64,000 nucleotides of DNA from Paenibacillus sp. OVF10. GTDB lineage: Bacteria > Bacillota > Bacilli > Paenibacillales > Paenibacillaceae. The stretch spans positions 3,410,001-3,474,000 of the forward strand of contig CP094668.1 in NCBI GenBank assembly GCA_022836915.1. Reading direction: 5' to 3'. Within the stretch, counting starts at the first letter, position 1. Each line of letters begins with the position of its first letter. Under the pieces are notes generated by a model. The model was not told where the DNA came from. It saw only the letters and a program-made list of their open reading frames with translations, and did not search any database. The position numbers and the translations under genes are program-made. Of this stretch, positions 1-9,333 are shown one piece after another.

Positions 1-150
1 GTTGCTGACCATCTGGCTGCTAACGAAGAACCCCGTAACCGTGAAGAAAAATTGCTTCAGGAGCTGTGGAATGTCGGCAAGGAAGATGAACGTCACATGC
101 TGGCTCATATGCTCGTTCGTTTGGCACAAAGCTCCACACCCAATCATTAA
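1..150 (+). CDS. DUF3243 family protein, 3' end only
   Basis: Frame 1 is open from the first base to the TAA at 148-150, giving 49 residues of a protein whose start lies outside the window. The stretch with NREEKLLQELWNVGKEDE followed by LAHMLVRL matches my memory of the C-terminus of the small DUF3243 family (B. subtilis YmfJ), a roughly 80-residue cytoplasmic helical protein of unknown function. A strong hairpin follows 12 bases after the stop, so this gene ends its transcription unit. The family assignment is from recall of the consensus; no function is claimed. Confidence 0.7.
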   Translation, partial: VADHLAANEEPRNREEKLLQELWNVGKEDERHMLAHMLVRLAQSSTPNH

Positions 151-162
151 GATTAGTAAGTT

Positions 163-198
163 AATAACCCCTGAATGGCGATGCCTTCAGGGGTTATT
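163..198 (+). terminator. Rho-independent terminator after DUF3243 gene
   Basis: A 13-bp stem (163-175 with 186-198, core AACCCCTGAA / TTCAGGGGTT) encloses a 10-base loop. The following T-tract is weak, but the position directly after the stop codon fits a terminator. Confidence 0.75.
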
Positions 199-394
199 GC
201 CGTTTACGGAGACTACAGACAGAAGGATGACGCACATTGTAACTATTTTTAATCTGGCTGATACTTTTATAATCTCCCTAACAAGTATGATAGGAAAAGA
301 AAGAACGTTGGAATCGATAGTTCACATGAGCGTTTGAGAAGCAAGACTTCCGGTTAAGGAATAGTAACGTTCATATTAAGGAGAGATGTTACCT

Positions 395-961
395 ATGAAG
401 AACGCGACAAAACAATGGAAACTACGAATGATCGGTGCAGTTGTTGCTTTACTTGGTATGATTGTGCTGACTACATATTTACTTACCCCTGCGAATGCTC
501 AAGGTAGTACGGACGCTCAACAGCCTTCTGCGAAAGAAGCTCAAGTTGCAAACTCCGAGATGTTTACAGCCTATGTTGAAGGTATGCACATAGAAGATGG
601 CAAATTGTTTATGACAGTGGACAAGATTGGCTGGTATCAAGGTGAAGAAGCCGATGCGATTTTTGCACAGCGCAATCCGGAAGCTGGTATAGACGGTGCT
701 CCAGATGGTTACTATATTGTCAACGATAGCAAAGAGCAGGAACAAGTTGAGGTTAGTGCCAATGCTGAAGTATTGATGCAGTTATATGATCGGGATGGTA
801 CGATGCAGGGCGCAGACATTCAGTGGAATGAACCAGTGACATTATCCAAGTTCGAATCATTGTATGAGAATACCCGTATTCTTGATCTGTCCGTATTCCC
901 GTATCATCTGACGGTGCAGGACGGAAAAGTTACTAAAATTGTGCAACAATACATCCCATAA
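395..961 (+). CDS. Membrane-anchored or secreted hypothetical protein
   Basis: I do not recognise the family. The 188-residue product begins with a basic N-terminus (MKNATKQWKLR), then a hydrophobic segment at about residues 12-30, followed by ANAQG, which could be a signal-peptidase site or the end of an anchor. The rest is soluble and acidic, predicted outside the cell, with no cysteines seen. ATG at 395 was preferred to the in-frame ATG at 386 because AAGGAG at 379-384 is 10 bases from 395 and too close to 386. It stands alone between two terminators. Confidence 0.7.
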   Translation: MKNATKQWKLRMIGAVVALLGMIVLTTYLLTPANAQGSTDAQQPSAKEAQVANSEMFTAYVEGMHIEDGKLFMTVDKIGWYQGEEADAIFAQRNPEAGIDGAPDGYYIVNDSKEQEQVEVSANAEVLMQLYDRDGTMQGADIQWNEPVTLSKFESLYENTRILDLSVFPYHLTVQDGKVTKIVQQYIP

Positions 962-984
962 AATAAGATGAAATTCATCATTCA

Positions 985-1024
985 AGCATTCCTCCTGTTC
1001 ATTGAACGGTGAGGGGTGCTTTTT
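985..1024 (+). terminator. Terminator after the anchored hypothetical gene
   Basis: AGCATTCCTC (985-994) pairs with GAGGGGTGCT (1011-1020), using two G-T pairs, and is followed by a short T-run. Confidence 0.7.
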
Positions 1025-1117
1025 GGTTATGACAAATTCATGAAAGCGATTGTAATTAATGGTAGGTACATGTATCATTATTGGAATGGCGTTTTTACAT
1101 AGTTCAGGAGGAGCCTC

Positions 1118-1974
1118 ATGCTTAAAGACATGATTGCATTAACTAAGCCCGGACTTCTAAGGTTAAATGTGTTTGCGGTGGCGGTAGGATTCTGGGTAGC
1201 TTCAAAATGGGATATCAACTGGTTATCTCTGCTCATGGTCGTGATTGGATCAACCTTGGTTATTGCTTCAGCTTGTGTGATCAACAATTATTGGGATCGT
1301 GAATTGGACCAAAAGATGGAGCGCACCAAAAAAGGATGGATTACATTAACCATCTGAAGCCAGGGTTTGTACTTGGCTATGGCATTATCCTTGGTATTGT
1401 GGGACTAGCAGTACTGTATCTCCTGGTGAATCCGTTATCAGGCGGGATGGCACTGCTTGGATGGTTCGCTTACATCGTGATTTACACGATGTGGTTGAAA
1501 CGCAGTTCAACGTGGAGCACGTCGCTCGGTGGAATTGCAGGAGCGATGCCGCCTGTCATCGGTTATACGGCTGTAACCAATGAGATTGATGCAGGTGCCT
1601 GGTTGCTGTTTGCACTATTATTCTTGTGGCAACCACCACACTTCTGGTCATTGGGTATTCGCCGGGTAGAGGAGTATCGTGCTGCTGGCTTCCCGTTGTT
1701 GCCAGTGGTTAAAGGGGTGAAACGCACCAAGTTTCAGATGATTCCTTATGTTTTTCTGCTGCTTCCTGCTGTATTTCTGTTGTATTATTACGACTACGTT
1801 GGTCTGGTATTTCTGATTGTATCTCTGGTCGGTGGACTGATCTGGTTCGTGCATACACTTAGCGGACTGAAGACACAGGATGATGAGAAATGGGCAAAAG
1901 TAAACTTTCTGATCTCGGTGAATTACCTTATGCTTGTATTTATTGTGATGGTAGCGAATACGGTATGGTCATAA
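1118..1974 (+). CDS. ctaB: Heme O synthase (protoheme IX farnesyltransferase), frameshifted
   Basis: Membrane prenyltransferase of the UbiA family that adds a farnesyl group to heme b to make heme O for terminal oxidases. The first half carries the aspartate-rich site NNYWDRELDQKMERTK. The second half has FLWQPPHFWSLGI and a late DDEKWAKVNFLISVNYL segment, both typical of CtaB. Several membrane helices are evident. The frame breaks in the A6 run at 1328-1333; one extra A gives TKKRMDYINHLKPGF and a 285-residue protein of normal length. ATG 1118 has AGGAGG five bases upstream. No ctaA or cytochrome oxidase genes are adjacent. Confidence 0.9.
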
Positions 1975-2017
1975 TTAGACGATGAACAGATCGTTTTCAG
2001 AGAGATTTCAGCTTATG

Positions 2018-2251
2018 CTATATAAATTGAACTAAACATTTACACAAAACGGAGAGGGCAGAAAAAACCTGAAGAAGCGAAAGCGTTCGCCTAAAAGCTT
2101 TCTAAAAGAAAGCTGCATCGAAAGCATACGCTTATCCCCGGATTTTCACCTTTGTTAAAATGATTCGAAAAATCCGGGGATAACAGCGATCGGAAGGTTG
2201 TTCTGTCATCGAAGTGTCCAGTGGAAATATGCTTTAGTCCATTTTTTATAA
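2018..2251. repeat. Copy A of an interspersed element with terminal inverted repeats
   Basis: A non-coding element of about 234 bp. The left end (2018-2039, TTGAACTAAACAT core) is an imperfect inverted repeat of the right end, whose reverse complement has TGGACTAAAGCAT. Internally it carries an AGCTTTC/GAAAGCT hairpin (2096-2114) and a perfect 15-bp stem (2132-2146 with 2169-2183, TTATCCCCGGATTTT). Its sequence recurs near 26.4-26.7 kb and in part at 31.7 kb. It is probably a MITE-like or structured repeat; no transposase is present in the window. Confidence 0.75.
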
Positions 2252-2268
2252 CAGGCTGCATCGAATGA

Positions 2269-2337
2269 AAAAGCACACGATGGAATAGCGTTTGGACAAC
2301 CTTGGGTTGTTACAACATATTCTCTGGGGTGCTTTTT
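2269..2337 (+). terminator. Possible long-loop terminator upstream of the TPR gene
   Basis: AAAAAGCAC (2269-2277) is complementary to GTGCTTTTT near 2329-2337. The 51-base loop contains a second hairpin, ACAACC TTG GGTTGT. It could terminate transcription coming from ctaB or the repeat. The long loop makes this uncertain. Confidence 0.4.
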
Positions 2338-2400
2338 TGGTATAATAAAACAATTGAATCATATATGTGGAAATTATAATGCAAGATGGGAAGTGACATC

Positions 2401-2883
2401 ATGAGTGATTTGGAACAGGCCGTACGATGGAGACAAGAAGGCAAGGTGCAGGAAGCGATTGAACTTTTGCAAGAGATTACAGTCCAGGAACCCGAGAATG
2501 CGAATGTTTGGTATCAGCTGGCTTGGGCACATGATTCGCTTGGATTGGAGCGGGAAGCTGTTCCGTATTATGAGAAGGCACTGAGTCTTGGACTTTCTGG
2601 GGAGGACAGAGCAGGTGCAATACTCGGATTAGGCAGTACATACAGAACGCTTGGACAGTACGAGCAGGCGAAAGTTTGGTTTGAAAAAGGGATGAAAGAA
2701 TTCCCGGCGTACCGGGAATTTGAAGTTTTCTATGCCATGGTGCTCTATAATCTGGGTGAACATGCAGAAGCGATGCAAAGACTGCTCGTACAACTTGCGG
2801 ACACATCAAGTGACAAGAGAATCAATGACTATAACAGAGCAATCCGTTACTACGCAGATCAGCTCGATCGGGTGTGGGAATAG
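2401..2883 (+). CDS. Tetratricopeptide-repeat protein
   Basis: The 160-residue cytoplasmic protein is built from helix-turn-helix TPR units: one at about residues 5-35 (RWRQEGKVQEAIELLQEI), one at 36-70 (ANVWYQLAWAHDSLGLEREA) and one at about 75-110 (GLGSTYRTLGQYEQAKVWFE), with a helical tail. Such proteins act as protein-binding scaffolds; the partner cannot be told from sequence. Start 2401 was chosen over ATG 2386 because the GGGAAG at 2388-2393 sits seven bases before it. A small membrane-protein gene follows after 37 bases, probably in the same operon. Confidence 0.85.
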   Translation: MSDLEQAVRWRQEGKVQEAIELLQEITVQEPENANVWYQLAWAHDSLGLEREAVPYYEKALSLGLSGEDRAGAILGLGSTYRTLGQYEQAKVWFEKGMKEFPAYREFEVFYAMVLYNLGEHAEAMQRLLVQLADTSSDKRINDYNRAIRYYADQLDRVWE

Positions 2884-2920
2884 ACAATAGACCGATTATG
2901 CAGAAAAGGGGAGATGGATA

Positions 2921-3118
2921 ATGAACTCCAATCAAGATCTGAGACAGGTAAATGAAAGGTTAGATCAAATTGAGCAGAAGCTGGATAGCCTGGGACGCAA
3001 CCAGCAGAACAAACGCTCACCTGGCAAGCGCTTCCTGATCGGTTTGGGTATCACAATTGCGGTTATATTTGTACTGCTGCTGACTCTTGGTGTTATCCAA
3101 TTTGTGAGTAACGGATAG
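2921..3118 (+). CDS. Small single-pass membrane protein with coiled-coil N-terminus
   Basis: The 65-residue protein has a charged heptad-like N-terminus (about residues 4-26, DLRQVNERLDQIEQKLDSL), a basic linker (NKRSPGKRF) and one transmembrane helix at about residues 39-61. The positive charge before the helix predicts an N-in orientation with the coiled coil in the cytoplasm. AAGGGGAG provides the ribosome site. It may anchor or oligomerise with the TPR protein encoded just upstream; that is inference from position only. No family name is recognised. Confidence 0.7.
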   Translation: MNSNQDLRQVNERLDQIEQKLDSLGRNQQNKRSPGKRFLIGLGITIAVIFVLLLTLGVIQFVSNG

Positions 3119-3163
3119 GAGGAATGGATCATACCGACAAAGGTAGTGATTCTCCGAATTTAC

Positions 3164-4039
3164 TTACATAGCCTGGCTGAGCCACTGTTTCACCTCTTCA
3201 ATGAAACGCCGCGTAGCTGGCGATAGATTAACCAAAGACGGGCAGGCCATGCCAATAGTGCGATAAGGATCTCCAGTGAGTGGTACGAGCGCGAGTGCAT
3301 CCGTATGATTTTGAAGAACCATCTCCGGAAGCAGGCTGATGCCGAGGCCGTTACGGACCATCGCCATGATGGCTTGATCTTCTGCGACTTCATAGACAAC
3401 ATTAAGCTTGGCTGCATGCTGCCGGATTAGTCGTTCAATCTCGTTGTCTCCGCCCCATTTGGGCAGAATAAAGGGCTGCTCCAGCAGAATATCAAACGAA
3501 ACAGACTCCTCTGTGGCAAGAGGATGATCGAGAGGCAGGATGCACATCATCCTGTCTTTTTGCAATGGGATCGTCTCAAAAGGTGATGAATCGCCGAGGG
3601 ACAGAAATCCGAGATCGATGGCACCTCCAGCCAGCCAGCCCTCAATCTCAGCATAATCGCCCTCCCACAGCTTGATCTCAATTCCTGGATGACGCAGGCG
3701 AAATTGTTTCAGGATGCCTGGCAACCATTGTGTGGAGACACTGGCGAACGTACCGATACGCACCGTACCAATCTCCGCGCCGCGAATGAGGGAGATTTCC
3801 TGGTTCATCAGTTCCGTCCAGCGCAGAATCTCACGTGTGTATCCCAGAATACGTTCGCCTTCAGTGGTAACCCGCACCCCGGAGCGGCCGCGATGGAGCA
3901 GGGAAAAACCACATTCTGTCTCCAGACTGGCGATGGCATGGCTGACGGCGGATTGGGTGATGTTTAATGCTTCTGCTGCTTTGGTGAGACTGCCATATTC
4001 CACAACGGTATTCAATATTTCGTATTTGATCAGTGACAT
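3164..4039 (-). CDS. LysR-family transcriptional regulator
   Basis: The N-terminal winged helix (residues 1-62) has the classical LysR signature SLTKAAEALNITQSAVSHAI, followed by a linker helix and a type-2 periplasmic-binding-like effector domain to residue 291. It is transcribed divergently from an EamA-type exporter gene, and the 165-base gap is AT-rich with dyad-like sequence. By the usual LysR arrangement it probably controls that transporter and itself. Start 4039 (MSLIKYE) fits the family; an upstream in-frame ATG at 4063 is possible because the best purine stretch lies between the two. The effector is unknown. Confidence 0.88.
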   Translation of the reverse strand: MSLIKYEILNTVVEYGSLTKAAEALNITQSAVSHAIASLETECGFSLLHRGRSGVRVTTEGERILGYTREILRWTELMNQEISLIRGAEIGTVRIGTFASVSTQWLPGILKQFRLRHPGIEIKLWEGDYAEIEGWLAGGAIDLGFLSLGDSSPFETIPLQKDRMMCILPLDHPLATEESVSFDILLEQPFILPKWGGDNEIERLIRQHAAKLNVVYEVAEDQAIMAMVRNGLGISLLPEMVLQNHTDALALVPLTGDPYRTIGMACPSLVNLSPATRRFIEEVKQWLSQAM

Positions 4040-4204
4040 GAACGGTTCCGTTCCTTCCCTCATTTAATGTATGAGTTTATTTCATATAATACATTATAAA
4101 TATTCATTTTAATAATGCATAGAGATCGTTTATACTTGCCAAGGCGAGTTAGTTTGACGCACGATCACACAGCTCAGAATACATAGAATGAAGGTTGAAG
4201 CAAG

Positions 4205-5151
4205 ATGAATGGTGTACATGTTAATCAAGGTCAGGCAACAAGAAGAGCGGACATACAGATGCTGCTCGCAACGGTTATATGGGGATCATCCTACCTGTTT
4301 ATGAAATCGGGCCTGGAGTCCATGCAAGAATTGAATCTGGTCGCATTTCGTTTTGGAATTGCCTTTATTGCCGCAGGACTTCTTTTTCATCGGCGGTTGT
4401 TTAACATGGATCGCAGAACACTTTTGGCAGGAGCTATTATGGGGACAGCTTTATTCGCTGCATTTGTATTCATCACCTATGGTGTGCAACGAACAACGAC
4501 ATCCCAAGCGGGATTCTTGATAAGTTTGGCAGTTATTTTTGTACCGATCCTGACGACCATCCAGCATCGTCGTATGCCGGACAAACGATTGACGCTCAGT
4601 ATCCTGGTTGCAGTTACCGGGCTTGGCTTGCTGACGCTTCAGCATCAGCTTAGTCTGCACACGGGGATATTCTCTGCATACTAGCAGCACTTGTGTATGC
4701 CATCTATATAATGATTGCTGGCAAGTTCACACCGAAACATGATCCATTAACATTGGGGACAGTTCAATTGGGTGTTGCAGCGATGTGGGGAATTGCAGCT
4801 ACATTTATGCTGGAAACGCCACGTATGCCCGATACGGCTGAATCCTGGGCAGCGATTCTCGGCTTAGGTGTTTTGTGTAGCGGCTTGGGGTATATTCTGC
4901 AGACACTCGCGCAGCGTCATGCCTCTCCTACAAGAACAAGTCTGATTTTTTCACTCGAACCACTGTTTGCAGCAGCATTTGCATTTACCTTTCAAGGGGA
5001 ATCGCTAACGTTGCAAGGATATGCAGGAGCAGCTTTGATGTTGGTCGGTGTTCTGATCACAGAGATCAAAATTCCACAGCCTATCTTCTGGCGCAGAAAA
5101 CGCCCGGTTTTACAGTCGGAACTTGGGGATCAGGGAGCACCAGGCGTATAA
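4205..5151 (+). CDS. EamA/DMT-family transporter, frameshifted
   Basis: Drug/metabolite-transporter superfamily protein with ten expected membrane helices in two repeated EamA halves. The first half begins ATVIWGSSYLFMKSGLESM and the second has GVLCSGLGYILQTLAQRHAS and LEPLFAAAFAFTF, all hallmark segments. The frame breaks in GGGG at 4663-4666; a fifth G yields HTGDILCILAALVYAIYI, a normal sixth helix, and a total of 315 residues. The substrate is unknown, and amino acids or metabolites are typical. The gene is divergent from the LysR gene, which likely regulates it. Confidence 0.88.
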
Positions 5152-5247
5152 TTGGCGGACAAAGGGTCCTTTCGTCATCTTCTATGGAAGGTGGGGAGAG
5201 GGCCTTTTTGGTTATGTCATACACCTTGTGTAACAGATAAACAACTA

Positions 5248-5300
5248 CCTAACAAAAACAGAATAACATAACCTTGTTTTGTTGAATTTTGTTTTTTATG
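5248..5300. promoter_or_regulatory. Operator-like repeats in front of the LacI-type regulator gene
   Basis: CCTAACAAAA at 5248-5257 and CCTTGTTTTGTTG near 5272-5284 recur in the region ahead of the mannosidase gene (CCTAACAAAA at 6572-6581; TTTTGTTTTGT near 6534-6544). Shared repeats at both promoters suggest that this regulator binds both, including its own gene. Confidence 0.5.
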
Positions 5301-5339
5301 CTACACTGAATGGAAAATTAGGAAAAACGGGTGAGTAGG

Positions 5340-6370
5340 ATGGCCAAAAGAGTAACGATGCAGCAAATTGCGGATGCTGCGGGGGTGTCCAAATTCGCAG
5401 TCTCCCGTGCGCTGACAGGCAAGCCTGGTGTGAGTGAGCATACACGCGAGATGATTGTCAGAACGGCGGGGCAGCTTGGGTATTTCAGAACTGAGCCTAA
5501 GCGTTATCCGGGGAGACACAGATATCAGCGGAGATGAAGCCAGAAGCGGAGCGACAAGGTACGATATTAATTTTGTTTCCCAACATTCGTTCTCAGAATC
5601 GAGCTTCCTTATACTGGGGGCCTGTGTTTGATGGCATTTCTAAGAGGTTGAATGAGAAGGGGATGGATATTTTAACGCTGACAGAACCCTCTTCAGATCG
5701 GATGTTCTCGGTCCTTAATCCCGGAGCAATCAGCGGAGTTATTACCGTGGGCACCATCTCGACATCGGTATTGCTGGAGATTTACAGACTGCGTATTCCG
5801 CTTGTCATGGTGGACCATGAAGACCCTGCCATATACGCAGACTCGGTTTTTACGGACAATATGAAATGTATGAAAGAACTGGTTCTCATGCTCATTGGAA
5901 AAGGGTATAGAAGGTTCCAGTTTGCCGGGCAACTGCCCGATGCAGCAAGTTTTAGAGAACGCTGGCTTGGATATCGTACGGTGCTGGAAGAGAAGCAGTT
6001 GGAGGGGGAACAGCAAGAAGGCTTGCTGGGACCAGAGTATGATCAGATTCGGAGATCCGTTGCTGAAATGGAGCTGGAGGATATCCCTGAAGTTATCGTG
6101 TGCGCAAATGACCATACAGCTGTCATTGTCATTCAGGCACTCCAAAGTCGAGGCATTAAGGTGCCTGAACGCTGTGCCGTAACCGGATTTGACAATACCC
6201 AGACGGATGAACCCATTCTTGCTTCGGTACATATTAACAAAGAGAATCTGGGAACAAGAGCAGTAGATCAGCTATTGTGGCGGATCAAACACCTGGATGA
6301 ACCTTATGAACGCAAGCTGATCTATTCGGAATTAATTATTCGTGATGAATATAACGCCAGTATACAGTAA
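5340..6370 (+). CDS. LacI-family transcriptional regulator, frameshifted
   Basis: The N-terminal HTH has MQQIADAAGVSKFAVSRALT and the recognition/hinge pattern of the LacI/GalR family. A periplasmic-binding-like sugar domain follows, with the family's VTGFDNTQTDEPILASVHI segment near the end. The frame breaks in GGGG at 5510-5513; a fifth G gives YPGETQISAEMKPEAERQG and 343 residues. Start is ATG 5340 or GTG 5331. It lies 250 bases upstream of a beta-mannosidase gene that has matching operator motifs, so it is likely the local repressor responding to a mannoside. A terminator separates the two genes. Confidence 0.85.
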
Positions 6371-6430
6371 TGGGATATGAACTTATGGGCTCAATTTAAC
6401 AATGATCATTAGGGTAAATGAAATTAGGTG

Positions 6431-6466
6431 AAAGACATGGAGAGGTTAGAGCTTCATGTCTTTTTG
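6431..6466 (+). terminator. Terminator after the LacI-type gene
   Basis: A perfect 9-bp stem, AAAGACATG (6431-6439) with CATGTCTTT (6455-6463), runs into a T-run. Confidence 0.85.
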
Positions 6467-6494
6467 GTATGCAGAGATTGTTTAACAAATTAAA

Positions 6495-6582
6495 TTACAA
6501 AACAGATTGACTATAAGAAGCATATCGTGTTAATTTTGTTTTGTAAGTTATTTGTTTTTATAATAACAAAACCTAACAAAAT
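6495..6582 (+). promoter_or_regulatory. Mannosidase promoter flanked by inverted operator arms
   Basis: TTGACT (6507-6512) and TTAATT (6530-6535) are spaced by 17 bases and resemble a sigma-A promoter. They lie between TTACAAAAC (6495-6503) and its exact inverse GTTTTGTAA (6538-6546), with centres about 43 bp apart (about four helical turns). Two further AACAAAA copies follow at 6564-6582. Confidence 0.55.
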
Positions 6583-6617
6583 AATGTTTACCAACTCTAA
6601 CAACAATGGAGGCTGTC

Positions 6618-9166
6618 ATGAGCACAATACAATCACATGTTTTTCAGAATTGGACGTTCAAGGCTTGCGAAGATCAAGAGTGGATGCCGGCTCAGGTGCC
6701 CGGCTGTGTGCATACAGATTTGCTGAAGCTGGGCAAGATCCCAGATCCTTTTTATGGAACAAACGAGAAGGAAGTACAATGGATTGATAAGATAGATTGG
6801 GAATATCAGACGGAATTTGACGTTGCCGAAGGGTTGTTCTCGCAGGAACATCTGGAACTGGTGTTTGATGGTCTGGATACATATGCGGATGTGTATGTGA
6901 ATGATGTGCATGTGTTATCAGCAGATAATATGTTCCGGGTATGGAAGGCGGATGTGAAGGCAGTATTAAAAGGGAAAGGCAACATTCTCCGAATACGTTT
7001 TCGGTCACCGATTCAGGAAGATCTGCCTAAGCTGGAGAAGCTCGGATATGCATTACCTGCATCGAATGATCAGTCCGATGTTGGCGGACTTGGCGATAAA
7101 AGAGTAAGTATTTTTGCACGTAAAGCCCCGTATCACTATGGTTGGGACTGGGGTCCGCGTTTTGTAACCAGTGGGATCTGGCGTGAAGCACGTCTTGAAG
7201 GTTGGACACAGGTACGAATCAATGATGTGTATATCCAGCAAAATGAAGTAAGCGCTACCTCAGCTTCATTAACTGCTGTTGTGGAAGTCGAGACATCCCA
7301 AGCGGTAGATACGATTATTCGTATCGGCGCAGATGGACAGAGATGGGAAAGATCCGTATCGCTACAACCAGGAACTCAGACTGTGGAGATTCAAGTCTCC
7401 ATTGATGAACCAAAACTGTGGTGGAGCCGTGGGCTTGGTGATCCGCATATGTACACCTTCCTTACCGAAGTGCTTCAAGGTGAACGAGCTGTGGCTGAAA
7501 CTACAGTGAAGACTGGGCTTCGTTCCATTCGCTTGGTACGTGACAAAGATGAAGCAGGAGCATCCTTTTATTTTGAACTAAACGGTGTTGCGGTCTTTGC
7601 CAAAGGGGCCAATCACATTCCAAATGATAGCTTCATCACTGAAATTACTCATGAACGTTATCGTCATGAGATCGTATCCGCAGCCGAGTCTAATATGAAT
7701 ATGCTGCGCGTGTGGGGTGGCGGAATCTATGAGCAGGATGTGTTCTACGAACTATGTGATGAATATGGAATCCTGGTATGGCAAGACTTCATGTTTGCTT
7801 GCAGCATGTATCCAGGAGATGAAGCGTTCCTGAACAGTGTAAGACATGAAGCCATTGATAATGTGAAACGTCTGCGCAACCATCCAAGTATTGCACTCTG
7901 GTGTGGGAACAACGAGATTGATTCGGCGTGGGCGCACTATGTTGAGAATGGTGGCTGGGGTTGGAAAAAGGAATTTACTGCCGAGCAGCGTGAAAGCATC
8001 TGGGCCGATTACGAAGCCATCTTCCATGATCTGCTGCCAGAAGTGGTTGAAGCGTATGCTCCAGGTGTGGATTACTGGCCTTCCTCACCACTGGTATCCC
8101 TGACAGGGGATGAGACGCAACATGCGCACCCATCCACAGCCGAAGGGGATATCCACTACTGGGGCGTGTGGCACAATGTAGAACCATTCGAGAACTACAA
8201 CGTGCATGTGGGTCGTTTCATGAGTGAATACGGATTCCAGTCTTTCCCGGAGTACAAGTCAGTACGCACTTACGCAGAAGAAGAGGATCTGGCTCTGGAA
8301 TCGGAAGTCATGCTGGCTCATCAAAAGAATGGGGCAGGCAATCGTCTGATCAAACAGTACATGGATATGTACATGCATGAATCGAAGGACTTCCCATCGT
8401 TCCTGTATATGAGCCAGGTGCTTCAGGCGGAAGCGATGAAGACGGCCATTGAAGCGCACCGTCGCCGCAAACCATTCTGCATGGGCACACTTTACTGGCA
8501 AATGAATGATTGCTGGCCGGTGGCTTCATGGGCAGGTATGGACTACCTTGGTCGTTGGAAAGCATTGCAATATTATGCGAAACGCAGCTTCAGCGATGTG
8601 TTGGTATCGGTAGATGGAACAAAAGAAGATACAACAGATATATATATCATCTCGGATCAATTACAACCTGTAAAAGGGCAGTTACAGATTCGTTTGCTCG
8701 GGTTCGATGGAGCGGTGTATCGTGATGAAACACATGACGTGACCCTGGCACCTAATACAGGTGAACGAGTGCTGTCATTACGTAACGCGGAGTGGCTTGA
8801 AGGTCATGATACAGCTAACACGCTGCTGCGCCTGGATCTGAAACAGGAAGGTGCGGCGAATATCGTACAGGAACACTATTTTGTACCGTCCAAAGACCTT
8901 GCTCTGCAGCCTGCAAACATCAATGTAAGCGGGGAGCGGATGAGAACGGCGTTCATCTGGTACTGGAAAGTGACGTGCTTGCTAAACAGGTATGGCTATC
9001 TTCGGATGTGGAGGGTGTCTTCTCGGATAACTTCTTCGACTTGATTCCTGGCATTCCGGTGAAGGTGCAGTTCACTTCCAGAGAGGGATTGCAGTCTAAT
9101 GATGTGATATCAAATCCGGGACCGATCGAGGTTCGATCCATGATTGATTTTATTCGTTTGACCTAG
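6618..9166 (+). CDS. GH2 beta-mannosidase, frameshifted near the 3' end
   Basis: Glycoside hydrolase family 2 enzyme removing terminal beta-mannose residues. It has an N-terminal sugar-binding jelly roll (DWEYQTEFD), then MLRVWGGGIYE, the acid/base glutamate in LWCGNNEID, and the nucleophile glutamate in FMSEYGFQSFPE. No signal peptide, so it acts in the cytoplasm on imported mannosides. The frame breaks in GGGG at 8931-8934; a fifth G gives VSGGADENGVHLVLESDVLA and the normal C-terminal sandwich, 849 residues in total. Start 6618 follows GGAGG by five bases. It is likely under the adjacent LacI-type regulator. Confidence 0.9.
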
Positions 9167-9172
9167 AAGACA

Positions 9173-9214
9173 CGGTTGGAGTCTCTCGTAAGAGAGATTT
9201 CAACCGTTTTTTTT
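9173..9214 (+). terminator. Terminator after beta-mannosidase
   Basis: CGGTTG...CTCTC GTAA GAGAG...CAACCG forms a long stem followed by eight T residues. It marks the left boundary of the methionine-repair cassette. Confidence 0.9.
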
Positions 9215-9239
9215 ATTGAGACCTGACCTCATTTATATA

Positions 9240-9313
9240 TCGTAATGGTTTCGTAATACTTCGCTTAGAGAATCGTAAGCAATCTTGCTTATTGTAATCC
9301 ATGTAAGTAATAA
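9240..9313 (+). promoter_or_regulatory. Helically phased TCGTAA repeats and promoter of the Met-rich gene
   Basis: TCGTAAT occurs at 9240-9246 and 9251-9257 and TCGTAAG at 9273-9279, so the copies start 11 and 22 bases apart. An 11-base phase on one face of the helix is the usual layout for OmpR-family response regulators, and such a regulator is encoded 650 bases downstream. A candidate promoter TTGCTT (9285-9290), 17-base spacer, TAATAA (9308-9313) lies just after them. Confidence 0.55.
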
Positions 9314-9333
9314 ACGAATGGAGAGTGATAAGA

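Noticed and set aside
2..337. A 111-codon frame at the window start
   Set aside because: It crosses the terminator at 163-198 and is out of frame with the DUF3243 tail, which explains the first 150 bases.
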